From Clostridia bacterium (lineage in GTDB: Bacteria > Bacillota > Clostridia > Christensenellales > CAG-138), in assembly GCA_016292635.1 (NCBI GenBank), contig JAEDIC010000020.1, positions 1 through 34,916 on the forward strand: 34,916 nucleotides of DNA, read 5' to 3'. The first letter of the stretch is position 1. The number at the start of each line of letters is the position of its first letter. The notes under the pieces were generated by a model that saw only the letters and a list, made by a program, of their open reading frames with translations, was not told the origin of the DNA and made no database searches. Both the position numbers and the translations under genes were made by a program. Below are positions 6,156 to 13,779 of the stretch, in pieces.

Positions 6156-7475
6156 ATGAGTTATCGTGTTGTACATTATATCAACCAGTTTTTTGCCAAT
6201 ATCGGCGGCGAGGAAATGGCTCATGCCGCTCCTGAGCTTCGGGAGGGCGTTGTGGGCCCCGGCATGGCGCTGCAGCAGGCATGGAACGGCGAGGCCGAAA
6301 TAGTAAAAACCGTTGTATGCGGCGATTCCTACTTTGCCGAGAATGAAAAGGCCGCTAAGGCCCAAATACTGGAATGGGTAAAGGCGGAGATGCCGGATAT
6401 GTTCATCGCCGGTCCTGCCTTCAATGCGGGACGCTACGGCTATGCCTGCGCCAATATTGCCCTTGCCGTGCAGGAGGAGCTGGGCATCCCCACGCTCACC
6501 GGTATGTATGAGGAAAATCCCGGCGCGGACCTTAGGAACAAGGTGCTGATAGTGTCTACCTCCAACAGCGCCGCGGGTATGCGAAAGGCCGCCCCTGCCA
6601 TGGCTGCCCTGGCCCTGAAGCTTATGAAGGGGGAAGAGATAGGCCCTTCCGTGGCGGAGGGTTATATGCCAAACGGAGTACGCAAAAACTTCTTTGAAAA
6701 GGAGCGGGGCTCAAAGCGGGCGGTGAGAATGCTGCTGAATAAGCTTAACGGCAAGCCCTTCGCAACGGAATTTCCTATGCCCTCCTTTGACCGGGTAGAG
6801 CCCTGCCATGCCGTGGAGGATATGAGCAGGGCCACCATCGCCCTCTGCACCTCCGGCGGCATAGTTCCCAAGGGAAACCCGGATCATATCGAATCCTCAT
6901 CCGCTTCAAGGTATGGAGAATACAGCATCTCCGGGGTGGACAGGCTTACAGAGGACGCATACGAAACCGCCCACGGCGGCTATGATCCGATATACGCAAA
7001 CAAGGACCCAAACCGTGTTTTGCCCGTTGACGTATTGCGGGAGCTGGAACGGGAGGGAAAAATAGGCAAGCTTCATGAGGTGTTTTACAGCACCGTTGGC
7101 AACGGCACGTCCGTGGCCGCCTCAAAGGCATATGCGGCCGAGTACGCCGAGAAGCTTAAAAACGCAGGAGTTGACGCCGTTATCATGACCTCCACCTGAG
7201 GTACCTGCACCCGTTGCGGCGCAACGATGGTAAAAGAGATAGAGCGGGCGGGGATCCCCGTAGTGCATATGTGCACAGTTACACCGATTTCGGTTACCGT
7301 TGGGGCAAACAGGATTATCCCCACCATCGCCATACCCCATCCTCTGGGAAATCCCTCCCTTCCTCCGGATGAGGAGTATGCCCTCAGAAAAAGGCTGGTA
7401 ACAGACGCGCTGCACGCCCTGGCCAGCCATGTGGAGGATCAGACGGTATTTGAGGGGACGGGATCAAGCGTATAA
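6156..7475 (+). CDS. grdB: glycine reductase component B gamma subunit, selenoprotein GrdB
   Basis: A 439-residue selenoprotein read through an in-frame TGA at 7197-7199 (Sec348). The upstream part begins MSYRVVHYINQFFANIGGEE, typical of GrdB; the frame after the TGA continues with the conserved tail (GTCTRCGATMVKEIERAG, then HMCTVTPISVTVGANRI and the PHPLGNP block) and an ordinary TAA at 7473. The redox motif is Sec-Gly-Thr-Cys, followed by a further Cys, as in known GrdB. Sec348 attacks the carbon of GrdE-bound glycine to form the carboxymethyl selenoether that is passed to GrdA. A 6-bp hairpin starts 12 nt after the TGA and is the likely bacterial SECIS. Standard gene callers would split this gene at the TGA into a 347-residue protein and an orphan tail. 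Confidence 0.95.
7197..7226 (+). promoter_or_regulatory. Sec codon and SECIS hairpin of grdB
   Basis: The UGA (7197-7199) is followed at 7212-7226 by CGTTGC-GGC-GCAACG, a perfect 6-bp stem with a 3-nt loop. Distance from the codon fits bacterial SECIS elements recognised by SelB. Confidence 0.75.
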
Positions 7476-7489
7476 ATACCCTTTACACA

Positions 7490-7518
7490 TTGCCGTTGAG
7501 CGGCGGCGGTGATAGAAT
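7490..7518 (+). promoter_or_regulatory. probable promoter of trxB
   Basis: TTGCCG (7490-7495), a 17-bp spacer and TAGAAT (7513-7518) lie in the 89-bp gap between grdB and trxB. The boxes match consensus at 4 and 5 of 6 positions. It would let trxB be made independently of the upstream genes. Confidence 0.5.
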
Positions 7519-7564
7519 ATCAAAAAGGGAATATATGGAAAACACATAAAGGAGATCATAATAC

Positions 7565-8506
7565 ATGAGCAGGATATATGACATGATAGTGCTGGGCGCG
7601 GGCCCCGCGGGGCTTACCGCCGGCCTTTACGGAGGCCGGGGCAGACGCTCTGTGCTTATAATCGAAAAGGGACAGGACGGCGGTCAGATAGCCACCACCA
7701 GCGAGCTGGAAAACTATCCCGGGCAGCTGCTTGAAGGCGAAACGGGCCCAAGCCTTGTTGCGAGGATGGCGGAGCAGGCGGCAAAGTTCGGCTGCGAAAG
7801 GGCAAGCGACGAGATAAAGGCGGTTGATCTTGCGGGGGAAATAAAGAAGCTTACCGGCTCAAAGGGAGAATATCTCTGCAAGGCTCTTATCATCGCCACA
7901 GGCGCCCATCCCCGCCTTATAGGCTGCAAAAACGAGGAGGAATTCCGGGGCAGGGGCGTATCCTACTGCGCCACCTGCGACGCGGCTTTCTTTGAGGGGC
8001 TGCAGGTATACGTTGTGGGCGGCGGCGATGCGGCGGTTGAAGAGGCGCTGTATCTTACCAAGTTTGCCCGCAGGGTAACCATAATCCACAGAAGGGACGA
8101 GCTTAGGGCAGCAAAGTCCATTCAGGAAAAGGCCTTTGCAAATCCTAATATTGATTTCATGTGGGATACCGTAGTGGAAAGCGTGGGCGGCGAGGAGCTG
8201 CTTTCCAGAATGACGGTAAAGAATACCAAAACAGGAGAGATTACCGCCATCGAGGCGGATGCCGAGGACGGCATATTCGGCCTGTTTGGCTTCGTGGGCC
8301 TGCTGCCTGACAGCGATCTGTTCAGCGGCATGATAAACATGGAAAACGGCTATATCCTTACCGATGAGGATATGCGTACCAGCCTGCCCGGCGTATTCGC
8401 CGCAGGCGACGTTCGCAAAAAGAGCATCCGCCAGGTGATTACCGCAGCGGCGGACGGCGCTATTGCCGCAATGCAGGCGGAACATTATATTTCAAACATG
8501 GAGTAA
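7565..8506 (+). CDS. trxB: thioredoxin reductase TrxB (NADPH-dependent type)
   Basis: A 313-residue flavoprotein behind SD AAGGAG. The FAD-binding GAGPAG motif is at residues 11-16, the redox CATC at Cys135-Cys138, and the NADPH domain has GGGDAAVEEA (152-161) and HRRDELRA (175-182). These NADPH motifs argue against the ferredoxin-dependent type of reductase known in some clostridia. It reduces the TrxA encoded next door, which passes electrons to selenoprotein A in glycine reduction. In characterised glycine fermenters trxB and trxA also lie in the grd locus, usually before grdE rather than after grdB as here. A terminator follows it at 8539-8569, so trxA may depend on read-through or its own promoter. 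Confidence 0.95.
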   Translation: MSRIYDMIVLGAGPAGLTAGLYGGRGRRSVLIIEKGQDGGQIATTSELENYPGQLLEGETGPSLVARMAEQAAKFGCERASDEIKAVDLAGEIKKLTGSKGEYLCKALIIATGAHPRLIGCKNEEEFRGRGVSYCATCDAAFFEGLQVYVVGGGDAAVEEALYLTKFARRVTIIHRRDELRAAKSIQEKAFANPNIDFMWDTVVESVGGEELLSRMTVKNTKTGEITAIEADAEDGIFGLFGFVGLLPDSDLFSGMINMENGYILTDEDMRTSLPGVFAAGDVRKKSIRQVITAAADGAIAAMQAEHYISNME

Positions 8507-8538
8507 GCTGAAGCGAAACAGCCGATACTAACCACAGT

Positions 8539-8569
8539 GGGGGGCGTAAAGCCCTCCTTTTTATTTTTT
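8539..8569 (+). terminator. intrinsic terminator between trxB and trxA
   Basis: GGGGGGC (8539-8545) pairs with GCCCTCC (8551-8557) around GTAAA, one G-U pair, followed by T5-A-T6. It lies inside the grd cluster and probably limits read-through into trxA-grdA. Confidence 0.8.
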
Positions 8570-8604
8570 GAAAAATGCCAAAAACAGCCCAAAGGAGAGA
8601 AAAA

Positions 8605-8922
8605 ATGCAGGAAGTGGATAAGACTACGTTTGAAACTGAGGTGCTTCGGGCGCAAGGCCGTGTGGTGGTGGATTTTTACGGGGATGGCTGCGCCCCCTGC
8701 GCCGCCCTTATGCCCCATATGCATGACCTTGCCAAAGAATACGGCGAAAAACTTAAGTTTTGCGCCCTGAATACCACTAAGGCCCGCCGCTTGGCTATCA
8801 GTCAGAAGGTTCTGGGCCTGCCGGTCATCGCCGTATACGAGAATGGGGAGATGATAGATTCCCTGGTAAAGGAGGCGGCTACCCCGGAGAATGTTGAGGA
8901 GATGATAAAAAGGTATGCGTAG
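8605..8922 (+). CDS. trxA: thioredoxin TrxA with GCAPC active site
   Basis: A 105-residue thioredoxin, starting at ATG 8605 after SD AAAGGAGAG. The active site is Gly28-Cys29-Ala30-Pro31-Cys32, not the common Trp-Cys-Gly-Pro-Cys. Thioredoxins of glycine-reducing anaerobes are known to carry such GCxPC variants, so this is the dedicated electron donor of glycine reductase rather than a general housekeeping copy. The rest follows the thioredoxin fold: the VVVDFYGDG strand, the cis-Pro in GLPVIAVYENG, and a C-terminal helix. It lies between trxB and grdA, with 66 nt to grdA. Confidence 0.93.
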   Translation: MQEVDKTTFETEVLRAQGRVVVDFYGDGCAPCAALMPHMHDLAKEYGEKLKFCALNTTKARRLAISQKVLGLPVIAVYENGEMIDSLVKEAATPENVEEMIKRYA

Positions 8923-8988
8923 CGGGGGATATGCGGTTAGACAGCCGAATGGCTTTCTATAACAAATATTGAGAAAGGAGAATAAGGT

Positions 8989-9465
8989 ATGAGCATTTTA
9001 GCCGGTAAAAAGGCAGTGGTAATAGGCGACCGGGACGGAATACCCGGACAGGCTATCGCCGCCTGCGCAGGATCCGCCGGGGCAGAGGTGGTGTTTTCTT
9101 CCACCGAGTGCTTTGTCTGAACCGCCGCAGGAGCAATGGATCTGGAAAACCAGAGGCGGGTAAAGAGTTTTGCCGAGCAGTACGGCCCCGAGAATGTAGT
9201 TGTTCTTCTGGGTGCGGCTGAGGGCGAGGCTTGCGGCCTTGCCGCTGAAACAGTCACCAACGGTGACCCCACTTATGCAGGTCCATTGACGGGAGTCCAG
9301 CTTGGACTTACGGTTTATCACGTATGTGAGCCTGAGGTAAAGGAAGAATTTGATCCCGCCATCTATGACGAGCAGGTCAGCATGATGGAGATGGTGCTGG
9401 ACGTTGACGATATTGTTAACGAAATGTCCGGCATCAGGGAAGAATTCTGCAAGTATCTGCACTGA
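8989..9465 (+). CDS. grdA: glycine reductase selenoprotein A, GrdA
   Basis: A 158-residue selenoprotein starting at ATG 8989 (SD AAAGGAG, 8-nt spacer) and read through TGA 9118-9120 as Sec44, the same position as in characterised GrdA. The context is ECFV-Sec-TAAGAMDLENQ, the signature of the family. GrdA carries the carboxymethyl group from selenoprotein B as a selenoether on Sec44 and passes it, as a selenenyl-ketene-derived acetyl, to component C; it is re-reduced by thioredoxin. The tail after Sec matches the family to the end (EFCKYLH). A SECIS-like hairpin follows the codon at 9122-9159, and a strong terminator follows the gene. A gene caller without Sec support would report only a truncated start or the ATG at 9136. 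Confidence 0.97.
9118..9159 (+). promoter_or_regulatory. Sec codon and SECIS hairpin of grdA
   Basis: The UGA is 9118-9120. TCTGG-AAAA-CCAGA (9141-9154) is a perfect 5-bp stem with a tetraloop, enclosed by an outer stem CCGCC (9122-9126) with GGCGG (9155-9159). The structure lies at the right distance downstream of the UGA for a bacterial SECIS. Confidence 0.75.
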
Positions 9466-9478
9466 GGCCCAATACGGG

Positions 9479-9512
9479 GAGGCGACAGGCAATAACTGCC
9501 GCCTCTTTTTTT
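9479..9512 (+). terminator. intrinsic terminator after grdA
   Basis: GAGGCG-A-CAG (9479-9488) pairs with CTG-C-CGCCTC (9496-9505) and runs into T7. It separates grdA from grdC. Confidence 0.88.
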
Positions 9513-9522
9513 AAAGGATATT

Positions 9523-9583
9523 ACGGCGGCAATGCTACTTTTTCGAAAGCCTGACGGCGGCAATGCCGCTTTGTATAAGCCAT
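9523..9583 (+). repeat. 31-bp imperfect tandem repeat upstream of grdC
   Basis: Two units, 9523-9553 and 9554-9583, share ACGGCGGCAATGC at their start and CTTT and AAGCC further on. The second unit contains GCGGC-AAT-GCCGC, able to form a short hairpin enclosed by AAAGC/GCTTT. It lies between the grdA terminator and the SD of grdC, so it may act in the grdC leader or be a small dispersed repeat. Confidence 0.6.
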
Positions 9584-9619
9584 ACATATATGAATTTTTT
9601 GATAAGGAGAGGAAAAAAG

Positions 9620-11158
9620 ATGAAGAGCGTTATAAAGGGTACAGGCTATATACTGGTACACGCGCCGGACATGGTGCTGCATAACGGCACTACCCAGACC
9701 ATAGAGCGCATGGTAAATCCCGATGGAGATTACCTTAAGAAGCTGCCCGATCATATCCGCAGTTTTGATGAGGCGCTGGCATATTATCCCAATCAGGTAT
9801 ACATCGGCAATATTACCCCGGAGGAGCTTTCGGAAGTTGCCCAGCCCTGGTACGACAAGACCAGCCCCGTAAGGGACCGCTGCGGTCAGTTTGGCCAGAT
9901 AATGCCGGAGGAAGAGTTTTTGCTGCTGATGGATGCCTGCGATGTGTTTGACCTTGTGAGGATGGATACTGAGTTTGTATCCAGGCATAAGGACGCATTC
10001 GCCCGGAATCCAATGATAGACGAAAGCATAACCGAGCGCATAAACGCCGGCACAGACTCTGCCGAGGTGGCCCGCCTTGTAAACGAGGAGCAGGCCGAGG
10101 GGCTGTATCATAAGGACGAGCTTGTGGGCTGCGTGATCCGCGCCCACGATATAGACCCCAGCCTTTCCGCCCATGTAATGCATGAAAACATAGTATCCAA
10201 GGCTTCCTCCGTGCTGGCGCTGCTGAGCGCCGTTTCAAACGCAGGCATCGCCAAAGAGGAAATAGAATACGTTATAGATTGCTCCGAGGAAGCCTGCGGC
10301 GACATGAATCAGAGGGGCGGTGGCAACTTTGCAAAGAGCGCCGCCGAGATAGCGGGACTGAACAACGCCACGGGTTCTGACTGCCGTGGATTCTGCGCTG
10401 CGCCATGCCATGCGATTATAGAAGCCGCGGCGCTGGTATCCTCCGGGGCGTATAAGACCGTTGCCGTTACGGCGGGCGGCTCTACGGCAAAGCTCGGCAT
10501 GAACGGCAAGGACCACGTTAAAAAGGGTATGCCTGTGCTGGAAGATATGCTGGCAGGCTTCGCCGTGATAATCGCCGCAGACGACGGAGTCAACCCCGAG
10601 ATAAATCTCAGCATACTGGGCCGCCATACCGTAGGCACAGGCTCTGCTCCCCAGGCGGTCATCAGCTCCCTCGTAACGGAGCCCCTTGAAAAAAACGGCT
10701 TTAAGGTAACGGATATAGACAAATACTCGCCCGAGATGCAGAATCCCGATATCACCAAGCCCGCGGGGGCAGGGGATGTGCCCCTGGCAAATTATAAGAT
10801 GATAGCCGCACTCGCCGTAAAGAAAGGGGAGCTTGAAAAGGCTGACCTCGCAAAGTTTACTGCCCAACACGGCCTTACCGGCTGGGCTCCAACCCAGGGC
10901 CATATTCCCTCCGGCGTGCCCTATATTGGCTTTGCCCGCAATGATATCCTGGAGGGCAGGATAAGTCGGGCCATGATAATAGGAAAGGGCTCACTGTTCC
11001 TTGGGCGAATGACCAATCTTTTCGATGGGGTGTCCTTTGTGATGCAGGCAAACACAGGCAGTGATAGGGCCGCAGGAATAAGCGAGGATGAGATAAGGCG
11101 GCTTATCGCCAAGTCCATGAAGGAGTTTGCGGCGGCCCTTATGGCAAAGGAGGAATAA
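9620..11158 (+). CDS. grdC: glycine reductase component C, beta subunit GrdC
   Basis: A 512-residue protein starting at ATG 9620 behind a GGAGAGG SD. Length and sequence (start MKSVIKGTGYILVHAPDMVL, the RDRCGQFGQIMPEEEF block, the cysteine-containing SDCRGFCAAPCHAI segment and the HIPSGVPYIG region) fit GrdC, which resembles beta-ketoacyl-ACP synthase III. With GrdD it forms component C, which takes the acetyl group from selenoprotein A as a thioester and releases acetyl phosphate by phosphorolysis. grdD starts 7 nt after its stop, so the two are translated together. Confidence 0.95.
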   Translation: MKSVIKGTGYILVHAPDMVLHNGTTQTIERMVNPDGDYLKKLPDHIRSFDEALAYYPNQVYIGNITPEELSEVAQPWYDKTSPVRDRCGQFGQIMPEEEFLLLMDACDVFDLVRMDTEFVSRHKDAFARNPMIDESITERINAGTDSAEVARLVNEEQAEGLYHKDELVGCVIRAHDIDPSLSAHVMHENIVSKASSVLALLSAVSNAGIAKEEIEYVIDCSEEACGDMNQRGGGNFAKSAAEIAGLNNATGSDCRGFCAAPCHAIIEAAALVSSGAYKTVAVTAGGSTAKLGMNGKDHVKKGMPVLEDMLAGFAVIIAADDGVNPEINLSILGRHTVGTGSAPQAVISSLVTEPLEKNGFKVTDIDKYSPEMQNPDITKPAGAGDVPLANYKMIAALAVKKGELEKADLAKFTAQHGLTGWAPTQGHIPSGVPYIGFARNDILEGRISRAMIIGKGSLFLGRMTNLFDGVSFVMQANTGSDRAAGISEDEIRRLIAKSMKEFAAALMAKEE

Positions 11159-11165
11159 CGAGGCC

Positions 11166-12314
11166 ATGAGCATGGAGAAAAGAATTATTGCCAGGGCCTT
11201 CATGGATATGGCAGAGGGCCTTGAAACCGGCTCATTCGGCAAAAAGCCACGCATAGCCCTTACCGGCATGGGGGGCGAACATGGGGAGCAAAACGCCATG
11301 GAAGCCGCCCTCATGGCGGCGGAGAGGGGCGTGGATGTGTATTACATAGGAACTCTTACGTCAGAAGGGGTTACCACCGTTAAGGCGGCAGGTGAGGAGG
11401 AAGGCCATAAAAAAATGGAAGAAATGGTGGAAAAGGGGGAGGTTGACGGAGCGGTTACCATGCATTTTCCCTTCCCCATAGGGGTATCCACCGTGGGCCG
11501 CGTTATTACCCCCGCAAAGGGCAGGCAGATGTTCATAGCGACCACCACAGGCGCATCCGGCACTGACCGGGTTGAAGGCATGATAAAGAATGCGATATGC
11601 GGTATTATTGCCGCCAGGGCCTGCGGGGTAAAGGCTCCGACCGTTGGCATACTGAATGTGGATGGCGCAAGACAGGCGGAGACGGCGCTCAGGCAGCTTC
11701 AGAAGGGCGGATATGATTTCCGTTTTGCGGAGTCTGCCCGTTCAGACGGCGGCGCCGTAATGCGGGGCAACGATGCGCTTCAGGGCGTGCCCGATGTTAT
11801 GGTTATGGATTCCCTTACCGGTAATGTAATGATGAAGATGCTGTCCTCATATACCACCGGAGGCAGCTACGAGGCATTGGGCTATGGCTACGGTCCCGGA
11901 ATAGGCCCCGGCTATGGCAAGCTGATACTTATCATCTCCCGGGCATCCGGTGCGCCTGTGGTGGCAAAGGCCATAGAATACGCCGCAGAGCTTGTGCGGG
12001 GCAGGGTATTTGATATTGCCAAAGAGGAATTCGCCAAGGCGGAAAAGGCGGGCCTTTCCGGCATATTATCTGCCCGCAAGTCTGCCGCCAGACCCATGGA
12101 GGAAGAAGCCGTTGCCGCGCCTCCTGCGGAGCCGGTCACAGCCGGTATACCCGGCATAGAGGTAATGGACCTTGAGGATGCGGTGCAGGTTCTTTGGAAG
12201 GCGGGCATTTATGCCGAATCCGGCATGGGCTGCACAGGCCCCCTGGTGATGATGAGCGAGGCAAATTACGAAAGGGCCATGGAGCTGCTCAGGCAAGCCG
12301 GGTATGTGGGCTAA
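11166..12314 (+). CDS. grdD: glycine reductase component C, alpha subunit GrdD
   Basis: A 382-residue protein related to the PlsX/phosphate acyltransferase fold. Starts at ATG 11166; a second ATG at 11172 is equally possible. The C-terminal motif GMGCTGP holds Cys356, which matches the Cys359 shown to carry the acetyl thioester in Eubacterium acidaminophilum GrdD. A Gly-rich stretch (GYGYGPGIGPGYG, residues ~240-252) and the HFPFPIGVSTVGRV block are also typical. It releases acetyl phosphate, the energy-yielding product that acetate kinase can turn into ATP. It ends the grd cluster, followed by a terminator. Confidence 0.95.
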   Translation: MSMEKRIIARAFMDMAEGLETGSFGKKPRIALTGMGGEHGEQNAMEAALMAAERGVDVYYIGTLTSEGVTTVKAAGEEEGHKKMEEMVEKGEVDGAVTMHFPFPIGVSTVGRVITPAKGRQMFIATTTGASGTDRVEGMIKNAICGIIAARACGVKAPTVGILNVDGARQAETALRQLQKGGYDFRFAESARSDGGAVMRGNDALQGVPDVMVMDSLTGNVMMKMLSSYTTGGSYEALGYGYGPGIGPGYGKLILIISRASGAPVVAKAIEYAAELVRGRVFDIAKEEFAKAEKAGLSGILSARKSAARPMEEEAVAAPPAEPVTAGIPGIEVMDLEDAVQVLWKAGIYAESGMGCTGPLVMMSEANYERAMELLRQAGYVG

Positions 12315-12333
12315 AGATATATGGAAAAAGCAA

Positions 12334-12357
12334 GGGACGGCGTTTGCCGTCTCTTTT
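12334..12357 (+). terminator. intrinsic terminator after grdD
   Basis: GGGACGGC (12334-12341) pairs with GCCGTCTC (12346-12353) around GTTT, followed by T4. It ends the glycine reductase locus. Confidence 0.85.
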
Positions 12358-12400
12358 AAGCAAACTCTACACACCGTTTATTTTCACCTTGCGGCGGTTC

Positions 12401-12409
12401 TGGTACAAT
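12401..12409 (+). promoter_or_regulatory. extended -10 promoter of the HTH-desulfoferrodoxin gene
   Basis: TGGTACAAT fits TGnTATAAT with one mismatch; the predicted start near 12416 leaves a leader of about 18 nt containing SD GGGAGG. Confidence 0.55.
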
Positions 12410-12433
12410 GGGCAGAGAAGGGAGGATAAGCCC

Positions 12434-13012
12434 ATGGATTACGAAAAAACAGGTCTTATAATAAAACAACTGAGGAAGGAAAAGGGCATGACCCAGCTGC
12501 AGCTTGCGGATCGCCTTATGGTAAGCGACAAGGCGGTTTCAAAGTGGGAGCGGGGCTTGGGCTGTCCGGATGTTTCTCTGTTGAATGAGCTTTCAGCCAT
12601 ACTTGGGGTGGAGCTGGAAGGGCTGCTCAGCGGGGAAATGAGCCGGCGCAAGGCTGTGGCGGGCAATATGAAAAAGATTATGTTTTACGCCTGCCCATGC
12701 TGCGGCAATATTCTGACCGCCGAGGGAGAGGCCGCCATATACTGCTGCGGCAAAAAGCTTGCTCCCCTTGAAGGGGTAAGGGACAAGGGCCAGCTTACAA
12801 TGGAGCGCATGGAGAACGACTGGTTCATTTCAGGGGACCATCCCGTGGAAAAGGACCACTACATCGCCTTTGTCGGCATACTCACAGGGGACGCTATCAT
12901 TATGAAGCGGCTGTATCCGGAATGGGATATTCAGGCCCGGCTACCCTGGGCCGCCCACGGCAGGCTGATATGGTACTGCGTGAAGCACGGGCTGTTTTAC
13001 AGGGATTTCTGA
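12434..13012 (+). CDS. Xre-type HTH fused to a desulfoferrodoxin-like domain
   Basis: A 192-residue protein. Residues 6-65 are a Cro/C1-type helix-turn-helix (MTQLQLADRLMVSDKAVSKWERG). Residues 84-190 align along their whole length with desulfoferrodoxin, the two-domain superoxide reductase. The rubredoxin-like Fe site is complete (Cys87, Cys90, Cys104, Cys105). In the catalytic domain the ligand positions HPxxxxHYI (His136, His142) and CxxH (Cys182, His185) remain, but the first iron-ligand His of the usual EKHVP motif is replaced: the aligned stretch is RDKGQL (Gly119). The expected four-His one-Cys centre therefore lacks one His. I infer an iron- or redox-sensing repressor rather than an enzyme. 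It sits alone between two terminator/promoter pairs, directly after the oxygen-sensitive grd locus. Confidence 0.85.
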   Translation: MDYEKTGLIIKQLRKEKGMTQLQLADRLMVSDKAVSKWERGLGCPDVSLLNELSAILGVELEGLLSGEMSRRKAVAGNMKKIMFYACPCCGNILTAEGEAAIYCCGKKLAPLEGVRDKGQLTMERMENDWFISGDHPVEKDHYIAFVGILTGDAIIMKRLYPEWDIQARLPWAAHGRLIWYCVKHGLFYRDF

Positions 13013-13054
13013 TATGTGCTTTACAGTTTGTTAAAACAAAACCCTGTGGCATGA

Positions 13055-13063
13055 TGGTATACT
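13055..13063 (+). promoter_or_regulatory. extended -10 promoter placed for a leaderless transcript
   Basis: TGGTATACT ends 6 nt before the ATG at 13070, so transcription should start at or very near the start codon. No SD is present. Confidence 0.55.
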
Positions 13064-13069
13064 TTTCAC

Positions 13070-13747
13070 ATGGAAAAGAAAGCGTCACGAAAGAAGATAC
13101 TGATGACGGCGGCGTTGATATTGCTGCTGGCGTTTATAACCCCATTTATCATAAGCGGATATGTGTGCCTGTCCACAAGAGGGGACATACTGGAGGCGCG
13201 TGAGCTGAGCGGCGAAGAGTTTGATTGCGTATTGGTGCTGGGGGCCGGGGTATGGTCCGGCGACAGACCCTCACATATGCTGGCGGACAGGCTGGATACC
13301 GCCATAGACGCATACCGGAACGGCGCCGCGCCAAAGCTGCTTATGAGCGGGGATCACGGGCGCAGCGAGTATGACGAAGTGAACGTGATGAAGGATTACG
13401 CAATGGAGGCGGGGATACCTTCGGAAGATGTATTTATGGATCACGCCGGTTTTTCCACATACGAGAGTATGTACAGGGCACGGGATGTATTCAAGGCGCG
13501 GAGGGTGCTGATAGTCACCCAGGGGTATCATCTTTACCGGGCTCTGTATGTGGCAAAGGCATTGGGCCTTGAGGCAAAGGGCATTTCTGCTGACCTGAGA
13601 AACTATCGGGGTCAAAGCTATTATGACCTTCGTGAAATACTGGCCCGGAACAAGGACTTTCTGATGTGCCTGTTCAAGCCCTTGCCCACATACCTTGGGG
13701 AGGCAATACCAGTATCCGGCAGCGGAGACCTTACAAACGACAGATAA
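13070..13747 (+). CDS. SanA/YdcF-family (DUF218) membrane-anchored protein
   Basis: A 225-residue protein with a basic N-terminus (MEKKASRKK) and one membrane helix (residues ~10-32), then a DUF218 domain: LVLGAGV, RLDTAIDAY, LLMSGDHG, the TYES helix, and VTQGYHLYRALYVAK. The pattern is closest to SanA, which influences envelope permeability to vancomycin in enterobacteria; the biochemical activity of the family is poorly defined. No SD precedes the ATG, and the extended -10 lies 6 nt before it, so the mRNA may be leaderless; ATG 13103 is an alternative start but would cut off the basic anchor segment. A second, more distant family member lies at 16843-17595. Confidence 0.85.
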   Translation: MEKKASRKKILMTAALILLLAFITPFIISGYVCLSTRGDILEARELSGEEFDCVLVLGAGVWSGDRPSHMLADRLDTAIDAYRNGAAPKLLMSGDHGRSEYDEVNVMKDYAMEAGIPSEDVFMDHAGFSTYESMYRARDVFKARRVLIVTQGYHLYRALYVAKALGLEAKGISADLRNYRGQSYYDLREILARNKDFLMCLFKPLPTYLGEAIPVSGSGDLTNDR

Positions 13748-13779
13748 CAAAAAAAGAACCGGTCGATCGGTTCTTTTTT
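13748..13779. terminator. bidirectional intrinsic terminator
   Basis: An A7 run, GAACCG, loop GTCGAT, CGGTTC and T7 form a symmetric hairpin between the forward SanA-like gene and the reverse Cys-rich gene; the T run touches the stop codon of the latter. Confidence 0.92.

Noticed and set aside
7197..7199. grdB as a pseudogene cut by a stop codon
   Set aside because: The protein after the TGA matches GrdB to the end, the TGA is at the known Sec site, and a SECIS-like hairpin follows. The same reasoning applies to grdA at 9118.
9523..9583. CRISPR repeats
   Set aside because: Only two imperfect units with no spacer between them; no cas gene is present. No CRISPR array was seen anywhere in the window.
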